A DNA stretch of 64,000 bases from Euryarchaeota archaeon UBA552 (GTDB lineage: Archaea; Thermoplasmatota; Poseidoniia; Poseidoniales; Thalassarchaeaceae). Made by a program: the position numbers and the translations under genes. Of this stretch, positions 8,990 to 18,100 are shown one piece after another. The notes under the pieces were generated by a model. That model searched no databases. It was not told the origin of the DNA and saw only the letters and a list, made by a program, of their open reading frames with translations. The stretch spans positions 7,518 to 71,517 of the forward strand of contig DAMH01000011.1 in the NCBI GenBank assembly GCA_002499585.1, read 5' to 3'. The number at the start of each line of letters is the position of its first letter. The stretch's first letter is position 1.

Positions 8990-9074
8990 TGGTGCAGGGG
9001 GTGGGATTTGAACCCACGAAGGCCTTGCCACCGGAGCTTAAGTCCGGCCCCTTTGACCACTCGGGTACCCCTGC
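8990..9074 (-). tRNA. tRNA-Leu(TAA)
   Basis: The minus strand folds as a class II tRNA. A 7-bp acceptor stem GCAGGGG/CCCCTGC is followed by a D arm and an anticodon stem CCGGA/TCCGG closing loop CTTAAGC (anticodon TAA). A long variable arm and T arm GTGGG-TTCAAAT-CCCAC complete it. Discriminator A and an encoded CCA end the gene at 8990. The long variable arm and TAA anticodon identify leucine. No intron is seen. Confidence 0.95.
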
Positions 9075-9158
9075 ACACTGAGCGAGGAGGGTATCGGACT
9101 TGAATCAACCCTTGAACCTCGTCAACACGCACAGTATAGGTCCGCGTTGTGAGAATCC

Positions 9159-9164
9159 TTTAAC
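9159..9164 (+). promoter_or_regulatory. Candidate TATA box of the 958-aa surface protein gene
   Basis: TTTAAC lies 23-28 bases before the ATG at 9187 in a region between a tRNA on the other strand and this gene. The spacing fits an archaeal promoter with a leaderless transcript. Confidence 0.4.
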
Positions 9165-9186
9165 CTCAGACTAATCACCAAGGCAC

Positions 9187-12063
9187 ATGGACGGTGTAAC
9201 CAAGGTACATGGAGCCACAAGGCTTCAGGTCACTGCCATCGTAATGGTGTTCATATTCCAACTTGGTGCAGCCCCTGTTACATACCTATCGAATGAGGCG
9301 CCCGAGGTGATGGAGTCAACCCCCTCCAACCAGATTGAAACCTACTCTCTGTACCTCTCCACCGGGAACAACCTGTCAACCGTTCTTCCTGATGAGGGCG
9401 GGCAGTTGGAATCCTCAGCACTTGACACCACAGTTGAGTTCACAACGGGAGACTTGATGCAGTCGCTGGTCGTGGTGGGAAACAAAAGACAGAATTCGGA
9501 TGGCTCCAGCCAATACTACGTACCCCTCAACATTTTCCTCAAAGCCGAGGGGCCCCAGAACTCAATCGTAACTTGGACATTTAGCATAAAATCAGGAGGT
9601 TCCACTGTTGCCACAGGAGAACTCGAGAATGAAGCATGCTCGGGCTTTGGAGGGTGTGATTATGAACACGAGGCCATTGATATCTACATCTCAGGTCAAA
9701 CCAGCACAAATTCATTTTCAGTATCAGAGTCCGACGAATTGGTACTTGCAATCAGGGCTGAGATGAGCGGATGCGGTGACGGGGGCTTCTTCAACGACTG
9801 TGAAGCAAATGTGGCCTTCAATCAAATCAGTGGAGACAGTAGGTCCTCTCTTATCGACATAAGCACAAATGCTGTCTCGGACACTGTCTTCTTCGTCCAA
9901 CGCCCAGGAGATGAATTCATCGATGGCGCAGTCACGGATTGGTACCCAAACGACGTGATTACGGACCGAGAGATGCAGTTTAGTTTTGACGTGAAGAGTG
10001 CATTTGGTAGGAAGGATATCGAATCGGTGGAGCTGCGACTCCGCAACACTGAGAGAAACCAAATCATACTACAACGGGATCTAAATCCCGAATCCCAAGA
10101 TATCGAGTGGACTACTGAGGGCATGTTTGGGCGTGTCAAGTGGACCTATCAAAGTGGCTTGGAGTCAGGGGCTTACGAGGCCGAGCTTAGGGTTTCAGAC
10201 GTCCAATCAAACACCTTTACCATCACACATGAGACCCTGACAATGAATGAATTCGGAGTATCCTTGAAACACTCTGAAGACAGGTCAGTGGAGTATATCG
10301 CTCCTGGGGCCATTACCCCAGTTCCGCTCCAATTGATACACAGAGGCGATGCTACGCTGTCGATGAATGTGGAGTTGCAACTTCTGACCACACTGGGCTC
10401 AGACTGGTTAGTGGAGTTCGACAGCCCCGGGGGCTATACCATGAATTCCGGAGGGACCATTCTAAGTCCCATCATGACCATAACGGCGCCACTCGATCTC
10501 AGTTTCGTCCCTCCAAAGATAAGAATCCGAGCGATTGGGGATGCGGAGGTGGGCGGATCTTTCGAGAGTGTTTCAGACACACTCGTGCTGGACATCGAGA
10601 AGTTGCAGGTATATCAGCCGCCCTCCGTGGCCCTCTGGGACTACGAAAAAGAGACCCTCATTGCAAATTCTTCGATCCCGCAAATAGACTCCGGAGTACC
10701 GAGGTACGTTGAGAACGGGGAATTTAACCCATTTTTAATGGAGGTTTTCAACTCAGGATTCACCTCGGATTCTTTCCGGATCGATGTGTTGGAAAGGTCA
10801 AAAGCCATCATTCAGCTCTTCGATAATGACACAGGCCAAAGAATACTCGAAGATGACGACGACGGGACATTCCACACGAAAGCCCTGGATCGTCACAACA
10901 CACAATCAATAAGACTCTCAATCAAACCGTCAGGGGACAGATCAGATCCTGATATCGGCCTTATCCGACTGGAGGTGGCTAGCCTGAACAACAGCTCATT
11001 GAAAACAATCGTGGAGTTTACGATCCAAAGGACCTTTGGAATCAGGGCTGAAGTCTCTCAAGATTGTGATGGAGTTCCCTTGGGCTTCATTGAAACCGGC
11101 GACTGTACCTCCAATTCGATGAGGATTAGAATAACCAACAGCCTCTCAGGGGAATCGGGCCAGGCAACATCATGGCTCATAATTAATCCAGCATCGTTAT
11201 CTGAGAACACGGATCGAAATCAGGCCTACGGTATCTGGACATACAACATAATTGACAGCGCTGGAGCCAATGCCCCCAAAGTTACACTGGGGCCGGATGA
11301 TTTCATTGAGATCTTCATGACCATAGAGATGACCTCACAGGTGGTGCAAGGCAATCACACTGTGTACCTCAGAGTCAAGGAGGACGTCACGTCCGGAGAA
11401 GACGAAGCACGCTACTTCGATCTGGCAATAACACTCAACGTAAAGGCCGACGACCCACAGCTTGAACTCGTGCAAGTTACGTCCAACAGAGGCATCGCCC
11501 CAGGTGACGAATACGCTTACCAGATAAAAGTCAAGAACAAGGGGAATAGCCCACAAACTGTTCTTCTTTCTGCGAACGTGGATGAGCAGGGGTGGAGTGT
11601 GGAAGTTGAGGGGCCATCCGGCTCCCCTCTTGTAGAAATTGCCCCCTTTGAGGAGTTAACCTTCAGAATCAGGGTCACCTCGCCATCTGACGCCAACAAT
11701 GGCGACAGAGTACCCGTTAGGGTTGAGGCAAGTCCGTTCGCAACCGACAAGGCATGGCCCGAGGAGTACACTGCTAAGTTGACTCTGACGATGGTCGTTG
11801 ACATTTCGTCGGTAATAGACCTCCTGATGAACGAGGTCATGCATCCCCGTGGGTCGACCATCGTAGTTCTTGGGATAGCCCTGCTCCTACTCTTCGCTGG
11901 ATTCCAGTCCAGAAACAGCAGGAGAAGAGTAGCAGCCCAAATGGCTCTTTTGGATGCATTGTCTAACGAGATGAATGTCCAGCCCGTGGTCGAGGAAGAA
12001 ATCGGTGAAATACATGATGAAAGCCCTGATTATGATATCGATGACGACATCGAGTTAGTTTGA
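9187..12063 (+). CDS. Secreted surface protein with CARDB-like domains and C-terminal anchor
   Basis: I do not recognise a specific function. The 958-residue protein has a hydrophobic signal segment at about residues 12-30. A long extracellular part of beta-sandwich modules follows, with Cys pairs in the first 250 residues (CSGFGGCD; CGDGGFFNDC). At about residues 750-860 a CARDB/NEW3-like module appears (GDEYAYQIKVKNKGNSPQTV). A membrane helix lies at about 888-906, followed by basic SRNSRRR and a short acidic cytoplasmic tail ending DIDDDIELV. It lies 58 bases upstream of the 2977-residue transglutaminase-like gene, so the two may act together at the cell surface. The start is the first ATG after a well-placed TATA-like element. 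Confidence 0.8.
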   Translation: MDGVTKVHGATRLQVTAIVMVFIFQLGAAPVTYLSNEAPEVMESTPSNQIETYSLYLSTGNNLSTVLPDEGGQLESSALDTTVEFTTGDLMQSLVVVGNKRQNSDGSSQYYVPLNIFLKAEGPQNSIVTWTFSIKSGGSTVATGELENEACSGFGGCDYEHEAIDIYISGQTSTNSFSVSESDELVLAIRAEMSGCGDGGFFNDCEANVAFNQISGDSRSSLIDISTNAVSDTVFFVQRPGDEFIDGAVTDWYPNDVITDREMQFSFDVKSAFGRKDIESVELRLRNTERNQIILQRDLNPESQDIEWTTEGMFGRVKWTYQSGLESGAYEAELRVSDVQSNTFTITHETLTMNEFGVSLKHSEDRSVEYIAPGAITPVPLQLIHRGDATLSMNVELQLLTTLGSDWLVEFDSPGGYTMNSGGTILSPIMTITAPLDLSFVPPKIRIRAIGDAEVGGSFESVSDTLVLDIEKLQVYQPPSVALWDYEKETLIANSSIPQIDSGVPRYVENGEFNPFLMEVFNSGFTSDSFRIDVLERSKAIIQLFDNDTGQRILEDDDDGTFHTKALDRHNTQSIRLSIKPSGDRSDPDIGLIRLEVASLNNSSLKTIVEFTIQRTFGIRAEVSQDCDGVPLGFIETGDCTSNSMRIRITNSLSGESGQATSWLIINPASLSENTDRNQAYGIWTYNIIDSAGANAPKVTLGPDDFIEIFMTIEMTSQVVQGNHTVYLRVKEDVTSGEDEARYFDLAITLNVKADDPQLELVQVTSNRGIAPGDEYAYQIKVKNKGNSPQTVLLSANVDEQGWSVEVEGPSGSPLVEIAPFEELTFRIRVTSPSDANNGDRVPVRVEASPFATDKAWPEEYTAKLTLTMVVDISSVIDLLMNEVMHPRGSTIVVLGIALLLLFAGFQSRNSRRRVAAQMALLDALSNEMNVQPVVEEEIGEIHDESPDYDIDDDIELV

Positions 12064-12090
12064 CCAGGGTCCGAACAATGCTCCATTCCT

Positions 12091-12097
12091 CTTAAGT
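12091..12097 (+). promoter_or_regulatory. Candidate TATA box of the 2977-aa gene
   Basis: CTTAAGT ends about 25 bases before the ATG at 12122. A small dyad CCCAA-CTAA-TTGGG (12099-12112) sits between the box and the start. The spacing suggests an independent leaderless transcript, although read-through from the upstream gene is possible. Confidence 0.4.
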
Positions 12098-12121
12098 GCC
12101 CAACTAATTGGGGAACTAACA

Positions 12122-15100
12122 ATGCAATCAGTCCAGGGCATCGCCGATAAGCGATCCGCAGTTCTACTGGTCGCATTGATGTTGATGTCATCGCTGGCCA
12201 TTCTCCATATCGGAACGATGAGGGCCGCAGCATCTCTGGATGCCGATGGCGACGGGCTGGCCTATGGATTGGAGTTTTACATCAACACCCAGCCACAAGA
12301 CTGGGACAGCGATGATGATGGCCTACCTGATGGTTGGGAGTGGAAATACGGGCTGGACCCGCTTTCTCCTAACGACCTGAATGGCTCAACCGGGGATCCA
12401 GATGGAGATCTCCTTACTAACCTCAACGAGTATCTATGGGGGATCCCTGCTGGTTGGGACGACGTATCGACCCCAACCGTGCTCGACAACGGCGTCTGGT
12501 GGAACGGAACCGTTCCTGTCAGCGATTGGGACGAAGAATCCGCAATGCAGATAATACAGGGAAATGGTACCGATGGTGCCGATGAAGATCCTGCTGGGAA
12601 TATATGTACGAACGGCTTTGATGACGACTACGATGGTTTAGTTGACTCCGCAGATCCTGATTTCGACGGCGACGCTGATTGCGCATCCAATGATGACGAT
12701 GGTGATGGTTTAATCGATGAGGATGTGGATGGCTGGGACACAGACGGCGACGGTATGGACGACGGCTGGGAAATCGCATTTGGTCTGGACCCCACTGACG
12801 GTACTGGGCAAGACGGAGCCTACGGGGACCCCGATAATGACGGGTTGCTCAATCTATGGGAATACGTGAACCCCGCGTGGACCACAAGGGACGGCTCTAC
12901 ATTCCCGCCAACTCAGTATTTCCAGCCCGGGCCCGACATCGGTACGCAAACAGAAACCCCTTGCGACCCCGTTTTGTCCCTGGGGCCAGGGGGATGCGCC
13001 TTCCTTACCGCTGAAGTCGACTCGATAACCTTCACCGATCCATTTTCCAATGACACCGATGGCGACGGTCTCAATGACTCGCGAGAAGCGCTGGTCCTCC
13101 TAACAGACCCTACATCAGTCGACACAGATAGGGATGGGATACCAGATGGTATCGAAGTTAACGGCAGCTACGGGAGCCCACCGCTTGCTTCCGACCCTAG
13201 GAACAACAATACAGATGGGGACCCGTTTGACGATGGTGTCGAAGACCTAAATTTCGATGGGGATGTGGACCCCGGTGAGACGGACCCAACAAGGATTGAG
13301 GATGATGGCGACGAGGATGAGGACGGGATTCCAAATTACATTGAAAACATAACATGCACCAAGTGGGATGTCCCCGACACAGACTTCGGAGGGATAGACG
13401 ACGGAACGGAAGGAGACATCCATGGTACAGATCCATGCAAGAGTGACACCATAGTAAACAGAACAATCACAGACTTCGACCTAGCCTTGCTCCAGATTAC
13501 TCTGAATTCAACGGACGGAATTCCATCAGGTCCGAATTGGAGGAACCCAGAACAAATGTTGGGCATATATGTGACCTCCGATGGCTCAAGAACCCCTTTC
13601 CGTTGGCTCAGGATCGACAATCTATCAATCGATCAGATAGAACCCCCGCCCCCAAACAACACTGTCTGGGTGAATGTCCTCAACGGCTCTTGGTGTTGGA
13701 ACAATACCGCGGGGGCGATCAACGACCCATGGTGTGATGACGACTATGCCGACACAGACGGTGATGGACTGGCAGATTGGGAGGAGACACTTTCGACATA
13801 CGGCTACTTCTCAAACCCGCTTGCAATCGATACAGATTCAGACGGCGTCGACGACTGGACTGAGGTATGGCTGGACGGAACAGACCCCGGTGAGCCCTGT
13901 TCGAACAGGCTAGACACTGATTCTGATGGACTCAACGACTATTTCGAAAATACAACAGGTTGCGATTTAACTTTCGCAAGTAACCTTTTGACCAACGGAT
14001 CCACAGACGGTTGGGTCACACTGTGGAATGTCTCAGACACCGACCAGGGAGGGGTAGGTGACCTTGGTGAATATCTTGATGGGACCAACCCCCAAAACAA
14101 CCCCTCAGATGACATGAATCCGTTGGACACAGATGGGGATGGCGTCCCTGACTTGAACGAGGAACAAGATGGCACGGATCCGCTGGATCCAGATTCAGAT
14201 GGCGACGGCATTCCTGATGGAGAAGAGGCTGCCCTCGGCCTCGACCCGTTGAACTACTCTTCGGCCTTTGATCCGGATCAGATCATTGTCACGGGATTCA
14301 ACGAGGGTGGGACCGCCAACATATCTGCGCCCCAATACTACAGGTGGTACACCTTCGACGAGTATCTGAACGGTTCATGGGGGCTGAATCAATCTTCGTA
14401 TGGATTGACGCAGATCCTCCTGGAGGAGGAAATATCATTGGGAACAGCCGATGTTTCTGTTTGGGGTGGCAACACCCACTCATGGCAGATTAATTACTAC
14501 GTCCCAGGTTTCGCTCAACCAGGAAAACATCTCGTTCTTCCACACAACACACTCAGCTTCAGCAGCCTCGTTCAACCAGATGCCTCTCTAAATTTGACGA
14601 ACAGCACTCGGGATGTGATAGTCGATAACAACATGATCGAATCGCTGTTGATAGAGGCTCCAGATTACAATGTCTCTGCGGTCCAAAAACAGGAGTCATT
14701 ACCAAAATCTTCGTCTGCGTACGGGCTCTACTACCCCCTGACAAATGAAACGAACAGAACCGCATCAATTTCCAGCGAGGTTATCTCTCAGGCCGGCGCC
14801 TTTTCCGCCTGGGAGAAAATTGAGGCGATCTCAAACTTCCTCACAAACGGCAATGCCACTGTGCAATTTCAATGGTCAGCATCAGGATCTGGATTCAAAC
14901 AGCAAACAGGATCAGAAAATGGGCCAACTGACATCTCGACGTGGATCCTAGACTCTGCAAGGATAGGATCATGCGACGAGTACGCTAGCACATTCGCTCT
15001 AATGCTCCGCACCGTAGGCATTCCAGCAAGGAAGGTCACCGGGTTTGCGGGAGGGGTCCAAGATCTAGATAGCAATTCCGTCTCCTTCTATGGTCGACAC

Positions 15101-18100
15101 TTGACCTCCTGGGTCGAGGCTAACCTACAAACCAACGAAAACCTGGGGGGGATTGACCTGGGATGGCAGCCTTTCCAGGCATGCCCGCCGCCGCCTCCAT
15201 TATCGCTAATCGAAGTGGTCAGAACAACTGGAGAACATGACCGCGATGGGTCCGACCAACTCTTCTTTGAGGCCAGACTGGTTTACACTGAAAACGGAAC
15301 ACCTGTAAGCGACTCTCCGGTAAACGGCCATCTGATACCACAGTCCATTGCGACTGAAAACTCCTTTTACACGGCGCTTTCGAGTTTCGGCACGACTCAG
15401 ACGAACGAAACCGGGTGGTTCAGAATCAACTCCAATGTGACCACGATGAGTTACCCTCGCCCGGGACTTGCAGTGTTCGTCATCGAAGTTCTGGGCGTAA
15501 ACTCTGCTCCATACTCCTTGTTCACAAGTACAGGCGGAATCGCACAAAGCCCCAGTTTCATGTGGGGTCTGAACTTGTCGGATGACCCTTCGATTTCCTT
15601 CTTGAGCCCCCTGCCGACTTCCTTGCCTCCTGTGGGAGCAGGCGTCACAACCGATCTTGAGGGGCGGTTCATGTGGGAGAACCTCGACCTATCGGACCCC
15701 AGTGACCTGGATGACGAAATTACAGGCGCCTCGGCCTTCACTTTGTCCCTCGAATACACCACTGTGTCTCAAGGGACGGTCAATCTGACAGCAAATGTGA
15801 CCGATCTAGGCTTCTTTCAGTTTCCAGTCACTGTTGATGAGAATGAACCGCTTGGCCCTCTAAACGCTAGGGTTTGGTTCTCAGGGTGGCGCGAGGACGG
15901 GCAAGACCTATCCTCAACACCTCCCCATTTAAGGCCAAAAGGCATGAATTTCCAAATGAATGTCACACTTGCACCCGATCTGGCGATCACAATGGAGGGC
16001 GGCTATCAGAACGCCAGCCTGCTGGGTATCAATGAGAACGTATCAATCAACGGTTCCGCCCTCAGCAGAGGTGGCACCCCCGAACCAATGAACGGCACCC
16101 TGTTCATGGACATCCGTTCGGCTGCCTCGACAGGTGACTTCACGTCAATCACCTCTTGGTATCTAAACGACTCTGCATGGGCCTCACAGGCCGGATTTTT
16201 CCAAATCACATGGAATTTCTCCGAAAACAGGGTGCCCATTCCATCGGGCTTGGTCGATGTCAGGTTTAGATACCTCGCTGATGGTTTGTCTGCCTCCGAT
16301 TTCGAGATATTCGACAACGAATATGGGATATACGGGTACCTGAACTTCGACTACGCTCTCGAACCTTCCCTGAGAGGTGTTGAGACCACACTGCAGGTAT
16401 CGGTAACTGACCATACAAATACCCCTCTTCAGCCATACTCGGGTGCCTTTACGTTGGACTATGATGGTGCACAGTTATGGTCGCAGAACGGGTCGCAGAC
16501 TTCAACGCTTGATGTGACATGGACTCCCGGATCAGGCGTTAGCGTCCCACCGGGCGACTACACTTGGGTGCTGAACTACTCCGGATCGCAATATCTCAAA
16601 CCCAGCTCGGTAGTTGATCTGCACCGTCTGCAGGCAGAGGCACAGGCCACATGGTCTCTGGATCGTGATTGGTTTCATCGAAACACCACCGGCTGGGTCA
16701 ATGGAACACTGGTAGACTCGATACTAGGCACCCCTGTTTTGGGTAACAACACCTCTGTGAGGGTCGACATCTCTGTGCCAGACACATCCGATTCAGCGGA
16801 CCAGAGCCAGGGAACAGTGCAGGTACCTTTCACACAAGGTTGGTTGGACACCGCCAGTGGGAACTTCTCAATCCAGTTCACAACCCCTCTGAACCTCCGG
16901 TCTTCTGTCTATGAGTTACAGATAAACTTCGATTTCCTTCAAGGCCTTGAGGATGAGGGCGGCGCATACTATGTCATGCCATTCGACGGGTCGCTCTTTT
17001 CCTCAATAGGTATAGAGACTGAGTTTGTAATCACCCCTGTGAGCGCCCAGGTAGAGGTAATTGCAGGTGAGGATTTCGAAGTTGCCGGCCTTGTGACTGA
17101 TGTCTCGGATAATAGTCCAATTGCCGACGTCGAGGTTTCACTTTGGCTCGATCTCTCTGGTTTGAACGAGACAATCCTCGGTTTCGGAAATTCCTCATCG
17201 GACGGGACAGTGACCTTCAACACAACAATGCCGTCTACAATACCGCCGGGCAACATACAACTTACCATGATCATACAGGATGACCTGTCAGACAGCCTTG
17301 ATCAGGAAGACCCCTCAAGAAGAACTGGAAATGATTCCCAGATGGATGCTATCGTGATAGTCCCGAGTGGGATTGCGATCGATTCATCCCCCCCTTCTGT
17401 CGTGGCCGGTCAGAGCTTCACGGTCACTGGAAGGGTATTGGACGCTGTGGACAACAACAGAACTGTCGATGGCCCGATGGCCCTTCAGGTCCGCTTCCTC
17501 AACGACGAAAGTGAAATTCTGGTCCAGAGTGTTTTATCCGCAGACAATGGCTCATTTTCTCTGGTCGTGCCAACAGATCCACAAATGGATGGCGTGTCCA
17601 GCGGAAACAAGACATTGGTCATATCAATCATAAACGGCTCCACGCCATTCTACCTGACATCATCAGCCACGACGGACATCCTCGTAGTCGGAGTCACAGA
17701 CTTCGTACAAACCCAACCCTCTACCTCAACCACTGTCGATCGGGGGGAATCCGTTTCATTCTCAGCTGTTTTGGTCGAGTCCTCAAATAGCGACGCGCCC
17801 ATAGTCGGTGCAGAAGTCGCTGTCCGATTCCACCATACCTGGATCACACCCGAGATTACTTCGAACAACGGCTCAGTCATATTCCAATTTGGGGTGCCAA
17901 ATGACCACCCTCTGGGACTCATCGAGATAAAATTCCAATTCAACGGCTCCACCGTCCTGTTAGCGTCAAACTCCTCGATATTCAGGCTAACAGTCAGGTC
18001 TGACACACAATTGGTCATAGACCCCATCTCAGCCAATCCGACAGCAGGTGGATCCTTCGAGATATCAGGCACCTTGTTGAGTGGGAACGGCTCATCGCTC

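Noticed and set aside
12240..14240. Dense tandem short DNA repeats rich in GAT/GAC that could look like a CRISPR or satellite array
   Set aside because: They are in frame, vary in sequence and encode TSP3 calcium loops of the surface protein. There are no constant repeats with unique spacers.
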